Shown in pieces: positions 7,530 through 13,720 of a stretch of 15,312 nucleotides of DNA; within the stretch, counting starts at the first letter, position 1; every line of letters starts with the position of its first letter. This DNA comes from an uncultured Loktanella sp. (GTDB taxonomy: Bacteria; Pseudomonadota; Alphaproteobacteria; Rhodobacterales; Rhodobacteraceae), in NCBI GenBank assembly GCA_913061335.1, contig CAJXTP010000050.1, forward strand, positions 1 through 15,312, in the 5' to 3' direction. A program made the translations under genes and the position numbers. The notes under the pieces are model-generated. The model was not told where the DNA came from and did not search any database. It saw only the letters and a program-made list of their open reading frames with translations.

Positions 7530-8699
7530 TTAAGTACATGTCTTTGCAAAGGCGACCAGCCGCGTTAGCGCGTCGGTATAGGCGTCGTCGTCAATGGTCA
7601 TCGCTACGCGGATATGACCAGCAGCGGCCTGACCAAAGCTTTCGCCGGGCATGGTTGCAATCATTTCCGCATCCAACAGCGCGTTCGAAAACGCTTCGCC
7701 ACTGAGCCCCGTTGCGCGGATGTCCAACATGGCATACATGGCGCCTTGAATAGGGACGGCGCGCACGACGTTTTGGCCAGCAAGTGCTGCAATCGTTAAG
7801 GCACGGCGGCGTTGAAATGGCGCTCCGACTTCGGTTTCGACCTGTGGCCCTTGATTAAGCGCAAATGCGGCGGCGTCCTGAATGTAACCGGGCACGCCAT
7901 ATGTCGTATGGGTGCTCAAGTTGATCAAGCCGTCGACGATATCTGTGGGCCCACAAACCCAGCCAATACGGCTGCCTGTCATCGCGTGGCTTTTGGACAT
8001 CGACCCAATCACCAGCGTGCGTTCGGCCATGTCTGGCAGAGCGCGCGGGCTGATATGGTTGCCGTCCCAGATTTGCGTATCGTAAACCTCGTCCGAAATC
8101 AGCCAAAGGCCGTTGTCGCGGCAAACGGTGGCGATGCCGTCCAAGGTGTCACGGCTATAAATGACGCCCGTTGGGTTGTTGGGCGAGTTTACCAAAAGCG
8201 ATTTTGCATCGTCGGCGGCGGCTGCAATCACATCCGGTTGCGGCTGAAAATTGTCCTCGGGGCGGGTCTGGATAGGAACCGGAATTGCGCCTAGACTGCG
8301 GATCGTGCCCGGGTAGGTCGCATAATAGGGGTCAATATAAAGCGCGCGGTCGCCCTCGTCGCAAACAGCGTGATGGCTGGCAAACAGCGCGGCCTGACCA
8401 CCTGGTGTGATCATGATATTGTCGCGCGTTGTTGGCACACCGGTCCGATCAGTTATCCGGCGGGCAACAGTGTCGCGCAGCGCATCTGTGCCAGGCACCA
8501 TCGCATACCCCGTATGCCCGCCCATTGCAGCCTTATGCATGGCCTGCAAAATATCAGGATGGGTGCCAATGTCATGCTCGCCAATAGTCAATTCAAGGAC
8601 AGGTTGGCCCGCGTCTTTCATCCGGCGGGCGCGGTAAAACACGTCCCATCCGTCAGAGCCGCCACCGGTGATATTTGTGATGCGATTTGATAATTTCAT
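7530..8699 (-). CDS. PLP-dependent class I/II aminotransferase (AruH-like)
   Basis: A 389-residue fold-type I aminotransferase. Motifs are complete: NSPNNPTG (171-178) with the substrate-carboxylate Asn175, ISDEVYD (201-207) with Asp203 and Tyr206 contacting PLP, SMSKSHAMTGSRIGW (233-247) with the Schiff-base Lys236 and phosphate-binding Arg244, and GHIRVAM near the end with the substrate-binding Arg. The wording around the lysine (SPRALPDMAERT..SMSKSHAMTG) and the C-terminal MLDIRATGLSGEAF resemble arginine:pyruvate transaminase AruH of Pseudomonas as I recall it. Arginine or another amino acid as donor is therefore possible, but the substrate is not proven. No Shine-Dalgarno sequence precedes the ATG; the bases there read CCACCTT. 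It starts 33 bp after the soxR stop and is followed after 13 bp by the PEP mutase-family gene, suggesting one transcript. Confidence 0.92.
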   Translation of the reverse strand: MKLSNRITNITGGGSDGWDVFYRARRMKDAGQPVLELTIGEHDIGTHPDILQAMHKAAMGGHTGYAMVPGTDALRDTVARRITDRTGVPTTRDNIMITPGGQAALFASHHAVCDEGDRALYIDPYYATYPGTIRSLGAIPVPIQTRPEDNFQPQPDVIAAAADDAKSLLVNSPNNPTGVIYSRDTLDGIATVCRDNGLWLISDEVYDTQIWDGNHISPRALPDMAERTLVIGSMSKSHAMTGSRIGWVCGPTDIVDGLINLSTHTTYGVPGYIQDAAAFALNQGPQVETEVGAPFQRRRALTIAALAGQNVVRAVPIQGAMYAMLDIRATGLSGEAFSNALLDAEMIATMPGESFGQAAAGHIRVAMTIDDDAYTDALTRLVAFAKTCT

Positions 8700-8732
8700 A
8701 AGGTGGATTGGAACGATAGCCGCCGCCTTAAG

Positions 8733-9173
8733 TCAACCCGCGATCTGCTTCAAATTGCGTGGCCCCGACCCATCTTTGCCCTTGGCATCGGCTGGATTGT
8801 AAAGTGCACAAGATTTCAGCGACAGGCACCCGCAACCAATGCAGCCATCCAGTTTGTCGCGCAGATCAGTCAACGCAGCGATGCGGTCATCAATGTCGCG
8901 GCGAAAGGTTTTGGATATGCGGGTCCAGTCGGCCTTGGTTGGGGCCTTATGCGGGGGCAATGGTGCGAGATGTGCCGCAATTTCAGCCAGCGGAAACCCT
9001 AGTTTTTGGGCTGCCATCACAAACGACAAACGGCGCAAGTCGTGTCGCCCGTACCGTCGGTGCCCACCTGCATTGCGCACAGGGGCCACAATACCGTGGG
9101 TTTCATAAAACCGGATCGCGGACACAGCTAATCCTGTCCGATCTGCCAAATCACCAATTGTAAGCCCTGCCAT
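8733..9173 (-). CDS. soxR: Redox-sensitive transcriptional activator SoxR
   Basis: A MerR-family regulator of 146 residues that senses superoxide and redox-cycling compounds through a [2Fe-2S] cluster and activates by untwisting a 19-bp-spaced promoter. The N-terminal winged helix begins LTIGDLADRTGLAVSAIRFYE, followed by the GHRRY wing (37-41), a dimerisation helix, and the cluster motif CIGCGCLSLKSC at 111-122: Cys111, Cys114, Cys116 and Cys122, exactly C-x2-C-x-C-x5-C. This motif separates SoxR from every other MerR protein. AAGGGG precedes the ATG. A SoxR operator lies 15 bp upstream, between soxR and the divergent VOC gene, so autoregulation is possible. The aminotransferase and PEP mutase-family genes follow at 33 and 13 bp. 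Outside the enterics SoxR commonly controls genes directly rather than through SoxS, and no soxS is seen here. Confidence 0.97.
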   Translation of the reverse strand: MAGLTIGDLADRTGLAVSAIRFYETHGIVAPVRNAGGHRRYGRHDLRRLSFVMAAQKLGFPLAEIAAHLAPLPPHKAPTKADWTRISKTFRRDIDDRIAALTDLRDKLDGCIGCGCLSLKSCALYNPADAKGKDGSGPRNLKQIAG

Positions 9174-9183
9174 AAAATACCCC

Positions 9184-9214
9184 TTGATCTCAAGTTAACT
9201 TGAGGAATTAGAAC
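9184..9214 (+). promoter_or_regulatory. SoxR-type promoter of the VOC gene
   Basis: A -35 element TTGATC (9184-9189) and a -10 element TAGAAC (9209-9214) are separated by 19 bp, the overlong spacing needed by MerR/SoxR activators, with the SoxR palindrome centred in the spacer. The run CTCAAGTTAACTTGAGGAAT is shared with the Escherichia coli soxS promoter as I recall it. Transcription would start about 25 bp before the VOC start codon, and AAAAGGA provides the ribosome-binding site. Confidence 0.75.
9188..9205. promoter_or_regulatory. SoxR box (operator)
   Basis: TCTCAAGTTAACTTGAGG: the inner 16 bp (9189-9204) are a perfect palindrome. It differs from the canonical 18-bp SoxR site CCTCAAGTTAACTTGAGG only at the first base. 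It lies between soxR and the VOC gene, 15 bp before the soxR start codon and 41 bp before the VOC start codon. Confidence 0.93.
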
Positions 9215-9245
9215 TGACTTATGGCTGAATTAAAAGGAAAATAAG

Positions 9246-9632
9246 ATGACCAAACTTGAACATGTGAATGTAACCGTGCCAAACCCGCACGTATCGGCGC
9301 AGATGTTAATCGACTTATTCGGCTGGCATATTCGCTGGGAAGGGGTCGCAATCAATGACGGGGTCACCGTGCATGTGGGCACCGATGACAGCTATATCGC
9401 ACTGTACTCTGGTCCGGACCGAGGGCGCGATCAGACACCTGCGACCAACACTTATCAGCAACACGGTGGGCTGAACCACATCGGTGTGCTTGTCGATGAT
9501 CTGGATGCAGTTGAGGCGAAAGTGAAGGCCATGGGCCTAAAAGCCCATTCGCACGCTGACTATGAACCGGGCCGCAGGTTCTATTTTCATGACGCGGACG
9601 GCGTGGAATATGAAGTGGTTTGTTACGCCTAA
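9246..9632 (+). CDS. VOC-superfamily (glyoxalase/dioxygenase-fold) protein, SoxR target
   Basis: A 128-residue single-domain vicinal-oxygen-chelate protein with two beta-alpha-beta-beta-beta repeats: LEHVNVTVPN at the start of the first, and LNHIGVLVDDLDAVEAKVKAMG at the start of the second, ending RFYFHDADGVEYEVV. Probable metal ligands are His6, His78 and Glu123, the positions used in metal-dependent VOC enzymes, so catalysis rather than simple drug binding is plausible. Relatives include glyoxalase I, fosfomycin- and bleomycin-resistance proteins and extradiol dioxygenases; the substrate is unknown. A good ribosome-binding site (AAAAGGA) precedes the ATG, and a SoxR-type promoter drives it. 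This implies a role in detoxifying or repairing damage from redox-cycling compounds. Its stop overlaps the YjbR gene stop by 4 nt in convergent orientation. Confidence 0.9.
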   Translation: MTKLEHVNVTVPNPHVSAQMLIDLFGWHIRWEGVAINDGVTVHVGTDDSYIALYSGPDRGRDQTPATNTYQQHGGLNHIGVLVDDLDAVEAKVKAMGLKAHSHADYEPGRRFYFHDADGVEYEVVCYA

Positions 9633-9952
9633 GGGCGCGATTTTTTGGGGAGGGCTTTGACGATGATGTCATAGGACACTTGCAAGCGGTGGTGCACTTC
9701 GTCTTGGCCTGCGTCAAAGCCCACCAAAACCCAAGATTTGTGGAAATAGGGGGCTTTGGTCGCTGCGCCTGCATCGATCAACATTGTGGCCGTCTCCGCG
9801 CTGTCTGTTTTGGCACAAAACCCTTCGATACGGTTGCCAAAACAAGCAAACATTTTGCCGCCTACTTTCCAGCTATCAAGCTCGGATGCAGGGTCAGCGG
9901 CGGTCGCACCTGCAAATCCGGCGCATATCTGATTGACGGTATCACGGTTCAT
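9629..9952 (-). CDS. MmcQ/YjbR-family protein
   Basis: A 107-residue small cytoplasmic protein of the MmcQ/YjbR family (CyaY-like fold, often described as DNA-binding from its structure; role not established). The family pattern is clear: an N-terminal helix ending before WKVGGKMFACFG (28-39), a central strand-loop region, PYFHKSWVLVGF (68-79) with the conserved P-x-x-H/N-W-V segment, and a basic tail SYDIIVKALPKKSRP typical of the family end. The length is normal. The ribosome-binding site is poor. It is divergent from the DUF1697 gene with only 37 bp between start codons, and convergent with the VOC gene with a 4-nt overlap of stops. No functional link to either neighbour can be inferred. 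Confidence 0.87.
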   Translation of the reverse strand: MNRDTVNQICAGFAGATAADPASELDSWKVGGKMFACFGNRIEGFCAKTDSAETATMLIDAGAATKAPYFHKSWVLVGFDAGQDEVHHRLQVSYDIIVKALPKKSRP

Positions 9953-9989
9953 GCCGCAAACATGGGGCAGCTAATTAGGATTTGCAATC

Positions 9990-10520
9990 ATGACAATGTG
10001 GGTGGCGCTTTTGCGCGGGATCAATGTGGGCGGTCAGAAAAAACTGCCAATGACTGGTTTGGTTGAGGTTTGTTTAAGTTTATGGCCGCAAAGCACGCCG
10101 AAAACCTACATCGCGTCGGGCAATCTGATATTTGACGCGGCAGGCGACGCAACCACATTGGCGACCGAGCTTGGTGCTGCGATTCACGCCAAATTCGGAT
10201 TCGAGGTTCTGGTTTCGGTGACCGAGGCGGGCGCGTTCCAGAAATTGGTCAATACCTGTCCCTACGCGGGCACCAACGGCAAAGGCGTGCATGGATTTTT
10301 CTGTTTCACAGTTCCTGATCCCAATTGGGACCACATCAACAAGTTGAAGGTCGGGGGAGAAGCCATTGAAGTCTATCATAATATCGTGTGGCTCCACACA
10401 CCGCAGGGGATCGGAAAATCCAAACTGGCCAATGCCTTGACCGCGACGATGGGCCACGCGCCAATGACTGCCCGCAACATGAATACCTTGAATAAGCTGT
10501 CGGAAATGCTGGACGGCTGA
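9990..10520 (+). CDS. DUF1697-family protein
   Basis: A 176-residue soluble protein of the DUF1697 family, whose function is unknown. The family hallmarks are at the expected places: WVALLRGINVGGQKKLPM at 4-21, TYIASGNLIF at 39-48, a central region with GKGVHGFFCF, and the C-terminal TARNMNTLNKLSEML. The length is standard. AGGA lies 9 nt before the first ATG; an ATG two codons later is equally compatible with the family. Its stop codon is 24 nt before a possible leader-peptide ORF and 150 nt before cysS on the same strand, so read-through transcription into the cysS operon is possible. Confidence 0.92.
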   Translation: MTMWVALLRGINVGGQKKLPMTGLVEVCLSLWPQSTPKTYIASGNLIFDAAGDATTLATELGAAIHAKFGFEVLVSVTEAGAFQKLVNTCPYAGTNGKGVHGFFCFTVPDPNWDHINKLKVGGEAIEVYHNIVWLHTPQGIGKSKLANALTATMGHAPMTARNMNTLNKLSEMLDG

Positions 10521-10538
10521 CCTGTTCGCTGCTACGAA
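10510..10538 (+). promoter_or_regulatory. Candidate promoter for the cysS-cimA leader
   Basis: TGGACG (10510-10515) and TACGAA (10533-10538) are separated by 17 bp and each match the sigma-70 consensus only partly. If used, transcription would begin close to 10545, the ATG of the leader peptide, giving a leaderless mRNA. That would explain why the leader ORF has no Shine-Dalgarno sequence. The match is weak and could be chance. Confidence 0.2.
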
Positions 10539-10544
10539 ACCGCT

Positions 10545-10589
10545 ATGAAAAGCATACGCATCATTATTTGCTGCATTATTTCCGTCTGA
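10545..10589 (+). CDS. Putative Cys/Ile-rich leader peptide of the cysS-cimA operon
   Basis: A 14-codon ORF, MKSIRIIICCIISV, ending in TGA. It holds two tandem Cys codons (TGC TGC, 10569-10574) flanked by Ile codons (ATC ATT ATT before, ATT ATT after, plus an ATA), so 8 of 14 residues are Cys or Ile. The operon downstream encodes cysteinyl-tRNA synthetase and citramalate synthase, the latter feeding isoleucine synthesis; a match of leader residues to operon function is the hallmark of ribosome-mediated attenuation. It ends 8 nt before the left arm of an RNA stem. Against it: no Shine-Dalgarno sequence upstream, and the stretch is AT-rich, which favours Ile codons by chance. Confidence 0.45.
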   Translation: MKSIRIIICCIISV

Positions 10590-10597
10590 CATTTCTA

Positions 10598-10670
10598 GCG
10601 GGCTGCTCTTTCACGTTTCATATGAAGTAAGAAGTTGTTAAGCCCGCAGGCATCACCTGCGCGAGGCACC
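10598..10670 (+). promoter_or_regulatory. Candidate two-state RNA leader controlling cysS translation
   Basis: Two stems compete. Stem A pairs GCGGGCT (10598-10604) with AGCCCGC (10641-10647), 7 perfect base pairs of which 6 are G-C. Stem B pairs CGCAGG (10645-10650) with CCTGCG (10656-10661) around a 5-nt loop, and can extend past a 3-nt bulge by pairing GCC (10642-10644) with GGC (10665-10667), which ties up half of the cysS Shine-Dalgarno GAGG (10663-10666). The left arm of B is the right arm of A, so they exclude each other. No U-run follows B, so the likely output is translation initiation, not Rho-independent termination. TTCATATGAA (10617-10626) is a perfect palindrome in the loop of A. 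Structures were found by eye, without energy calculation. Confidence 0.4.
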
Positions 10671-12098
10671 ATGACCCAAATTCGACTGCACAACACCAAG
10701 ACACGCCGCAAAGAAGACTTTGTACCGATTGATCCGAAAAACGTACGGATGTATCTGTGCGGACCTACGGTCTATGATCGCGCGCATTTGGGCAACGCCC
10801 GAAACGTGCTGATGTTTGACGTTCTGTTCCGCCTACTGCGGCACCGTTATAACAAGAAAACAGTGACTTACGTGCGAAACTTCACAGATGTTGATGACAA
10901 GATCAATGCACGTGCAGCCGCAAGTGGGCGCGACATTGGCGATATCACGGCCGAGACAATCGGCTGGTATCACGAGGATATGGATGCGCTTGGGGCGTTG
11001 CGCCCGACGCATGAGCCACGCGCGACCCAATATATCGCGCAGATGATCACAATGACCGAAGATCTGATCGAAAAGGGGCATGCTTACGCCGCCGAAGGTC
11101 ATGTGCTGTTCGCAGTTGAAAGTTATGAAAACTATGGCGCGCTGTCTGGCCGGTCAATTGATGATATGATCGCTGGCGCGCGGGTCGAGATTGCCCCGTA
11201 TAAGCGAAATTCGATGGATTTCGTGCTGTGGAAACCGTCAGGCGATGGCCAACCTGGGTGGCAAAGCCCGTGGGGCTACGGACGTCCGGGCTGGCATATC
11301 GAATGTTCTGCAATGGCGCTGGACCTGCTTGGCCCGTCATTTGACATCCACGGCGGCGGCAACGACCTGCAATTCCCGCACCACGAAAACGAGATCGCGC
11401 AATCGACCTGTGCAGGCCATGATTTTGCAAATGTCTGGCTGCACAATGAAATGCTGCAGGTCGAAGGCAAAAAGATGTCCAAGTCCTTGGGCAATTTCTT
11501 TACCGTGCGTGACCTGTTGGACCAAGGCGTGCATGGCATGGTGATCCGACTGGTGATGCTTGGCACGCATTATGGTAAGCCGATGGATTGGACCGACAAA
11601 AAGAAGGGCGAGGCTGAAAATGCCCTGCGCAAATGGTACGGTATCTTGCAAGGGCACGGGTTTAACCCTGCGTTAATCAAGGCACTAAAGGCCGAAGGTA
11701 AATGGAAAGCAGACGCCGAATTTGTCGGCGTGCTGGCCAATGACCTGAACACGTCTGGTGCTATTTCGCGGCTGCATGTGCTGGCTAAAAATAAGACCGC
11801 CGCGACGCTGGCTGGTTTTGCGCATGGCATGGAAATGCTTGGACTGGTGAACAACTGGGCAGATATCCCGATGTTTGACGGCGGTGAGGGCGGTGCGGAT
11901 GTGGCTCCTGCGATTGCCGCCAAAGTTGACGCGCTTTTAGTCCAGCGGGCTGCGGCGCGGGCTTCAAAAGACTGGGGCTTGGCCGATGATGTGCGCGACA
12001 TCCTGAATGCGGCTGGCGTGCAAGTCACTGATGTAGGCGGGCAGGCGACGTGGACTCCGGGCCCTGATTTTGACGCGGCTAAACTGGGGGATGCGTGA
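10671..12098 (+). CDS. cysS: Cysteinyl-tRNA synthetase
   Basis: Charges tRNA-Cys in the cytoplasm; class I synthetase of 475 residues from the ATG at 10671. That start gives MTQIRLHNTKTRRKEDF, matching the family N-terminus, and has GAGG 4 nt upstream; a TTG 36 bp earlier would add an unlikely tail. Motifs: MYLCGPTVYDRAHLGNAR (27-44) with zinc ligand Cys30 and the HIGH-type HLGN (39-42); GWHIECSAM (207-215) with Cys212; FPHHENE (235-241) with His237 and Glu241, completing the zinc site; KKMSKS (267-272). DVDDKINARA (73-82) and the C-terminal anticodon domain are also standard. The stop shares one base with the start of cimA (TGATG). The leader upstream suggests regulation by charged tRNA-Cys or tRNA-Ile. 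Confidence 0.97.
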   Translation: MTQIRLHNTKTRRKEDFVPIDPKNVRMYLCGPTVYDRAHLGNARNVLMFDVLFRLLRHRYNKKTVTYVRNFTDVDDKINARAAASGRDIGDITAETIGWYHEDMDALGALRPTHEPRATQYIAQMITMTEDLIEKGHAYAAEGHVLFAVESYENYGALSGRSIDDMIAGARVEIAPYKRNSMDFVLWKPSGDGQPGWQSPWGYGRPGWHIECSAMALDLLGPSFDIHGGGNDLQFPHHENEIAQSTCAGHDFANVWLHNEMLQVEGKKMSKSLGNFFTVRDLLDQGVHGMVIRLVMLGTHYGKPMDWTDKKKGEAENALRKWYGILQGHGFNPALIKALKAEGKWKADAEFVGVLANDLNTSGAISRLHVLAKNKTAATLAGFAHGMEMLGLVNNWADIPMFDGGEGGADVAPAIAAKVDALLVQRAAARASKDWGLADDVRDILNAAGVQVTDVGGQATWTPGPDFDAAKLGDA

Positions 12099-13720
12099 TG
12101 ACCAAAGAACGGCTTTACCTGTTCGACACCACGCTTCGCGACGGGCAGCAAACCCAAGGCGTGCAGTTTTCAACGGCTGAAAAGCAGCAGATCGCTACGA
12201 TGCTTGATGATCTTGGGATTGATTACATCGAAGGTGGTTGGCCGGGCGCAAACCCGACGGATTCTGATTTCTTTGATGCAGCGCCAAAAACACGCGCAAC
12301 CATGACCGCCTTTGGCATGACCAAGCGGTCTGGTCGGTCGGCTGGCAACGATGATGTGCTGGCCGCCGTGATGAACGCGAACACGCCTGCGATTTGTTTG
12401 GTTGGTAAAAGCCACGATTTTCATGTGACAACTGCGCTTGGGATTACGCTCGCGGAAAACACGGAAAACCTGTCGGCCAGCTTCGCGCATTTGGTGGCCG
12501 AGGGCCGCGAGGCGCTATTTGACGCGGAACATTTCTTTGATGGCTACAAGTCAAATCCTGCCTACGCGCTCGAGGCTGTTCACGCCGCATATGACGCGGG
12601 TGCCCGCTGGATTGTGCTATGTGACACCAACGGTGGAACCCTGCCACATGAGATCTCGGACATCGTTGGGGCTGTGATCGACAGTGGTATTCCTGGGTCG
12701 AATGTCGGCATTCACACCCATAACGATACCGAAAACGCAGTGGCGAATTCGCTGGCGGCTGTGATGGCTGGTGCGCGTCAAATTCAAGGCACGTTGAACG
12801 GTCTTGGCGAACGCTGTGGCAATGCAAACCTGACGACGATCATTCCGACATTACTGCTTAAAGAGCCATTTGTAAGTCAGTTTGAAACAGGTGTGACCCT
12901 TGATGCGCTGAAAGGGCTGCGTAAATTGTCGCGGTCGCTTGATGATATCCTGAACCGCGTGCCTGCCAAACAGGCGGCTTATGTTGGGGCCTCTGCCTTT
13001 GCTCATAAGGCCGGTTTGCACGCCAGTGCGATAGCCAAAGACCCCACAACTTATGAACACATCGACCCTGCGACTGTCGGCAATAGCCGCATTGTGCCGA
13101 TGTCCAATCAGGCGGGCCAGTCGAACCTGCGCGAACGTCTGATCCAAGCAGGGCTTGCGGTTGAAAAGGGCGATCCGGCACTGGCCCGTATCCTTGACCG
13201 GATCAAAGATATGGAGGCACGCGGCTATTCCTACGACACGGCGCAAGCAAGCTTTGAGCTGCTGGCACGCGTTGAGCTTGGGTTGATGCCCACGTTCTTT
13301 GAGGTGAAACGGTACCGCGTGTCGGTTGAACGTCGCCGCAATAAACGCAACCAAATGGTGTCGCTGTCAGAGGCTGTCGTGGTGGTCAAAGTAAACGGCG
13401 AGAAGATGCTGAACGTGTCAGAAAGCCAAGGACCAGACGGCAAGGACGGTGGTCCTGTTAACGCGCTTTGGCGTGCTTTGGCCAAAGATTTGGGCCCATA
13501 CCAAGACCTGATCGCAGACATGCATTTGGTCGACTTTAAGGTCCGCATCACCAATGGCGGCACCGAGGCGGTGACACGCGTTATCATCGATAGCGAAGAC
13601 GGTCAGGGACGTCGTTGGTCTACTGTGGGCGCGTCGGCCAACATCGTGGATGCCTCGTTTGATGCGCTTGTTGATGCTATAAATTGGAAACTGATCCGCG
13701 ACGGGGCCACTAACAGATGA
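12098..13720 (+). CDS. cimA: (R)-citramalate synthase
   Basis: Condenses pyruvate with acetyl-CoA to (R)-citramalate, the first step of the threonine-independent route to 2-oxobutyrate and isoleucine. The 540 residues fit the long CimA type rather than LeuA. The catalytic barrel has FDTTLRDGQQ (9-18) with Arg14 and Asp15, EGGWPGANPTD (45-55), which is characteristic of CimA, CDTNGG (175-180), the metal-binding HTHND (206-210) and NGLGERCGNANL (234-245). The C-terminal third is the LeuA dimerisation/allosteric domain, which in this family binds isoleucine for feedback inhibition. The ATG at 12098 has GGGGG 7 nt upstream and overlaps the cysS stop by one base, so the two are translationally coupled; a GTG one codon earlier is less likely. 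The stop overlaps the next gene by ATGA. Confidence 0.95.
   Translation: MTKERLYLFDTTLRDGQQTQGVQFSTAEKQQIATMLDDLGIDYIEGGWPGANPTDSDFFDAAPKTRATMTAFGMTKRSGRSAGNDDVLAAVMNANTPAICLVGKSHDFHVTTALGITLAENTENLSASFAHLVAEGREALFDAEHFFDGYKSNPAYALEAVHAAYDAGARWIVLCDTNGGTLPHEISDIVGAVIDSGIPGSNVGIHTHNDTENAVANSLAAVMAGARQIQGTLNGLGERCGNANLTTIIPTLLLKEPFVSQFETGVTLDALKGLRKLSRSLDDILNRVPAKQAAYVGASAFAHKAGLHASAIAKDPTTYEHIDPATVGNSRIVPMSNQAGQSNLRERLIQAGLAVEKGDPALARILDRIKDMEARGYSYDTAQASFELLARVELGLMPTFFEVKRYRVSVERRRNKRNQMVSLSEAVVVVKVNGEKMLNVSESQGPDGKDGGPVNALWRALAKDLGPYQDLIADMHLVDFKVRITNGGTEAVTRVIIDSEDGQGRRWSTVGASANIVDASFDALVDAINWKLIRDGATNR

Noticed and set aside
10645..10661. Rho-independent terminator after DUF1697
   Set aside because: The 6-bp stem is short and is followed by CGAGGCACC and the cysS ATG, with no T-run.
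10635..10670. Upstream TTG start for cysS adding 12 residues
   Set aside because: The family N-terminus begins at the ATG at 10671, which has a GAGG just upstream; the extension would be translated from the hairpin region.
10521..10670. T-box riboswitch in front of cysS
   Set aside because: No T-box sequence or specifier-loop architecture is visible, and T-boxes are essentially confined to Gram-positive groups and a few others.
12095..12097. GTG start for cimA one codon before the ATG
   Set aside because: The ATG at 12098 has better spacing from the GGGGG ribosome-binding site and forms the common TGATG junction.
11570..12157. 195-codon open frame on the minus strand across the end of cysS
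   Set aside because: Shadow of the cysS coding sequence; Ser/Pro/Ala-rich with no recognisable domain.
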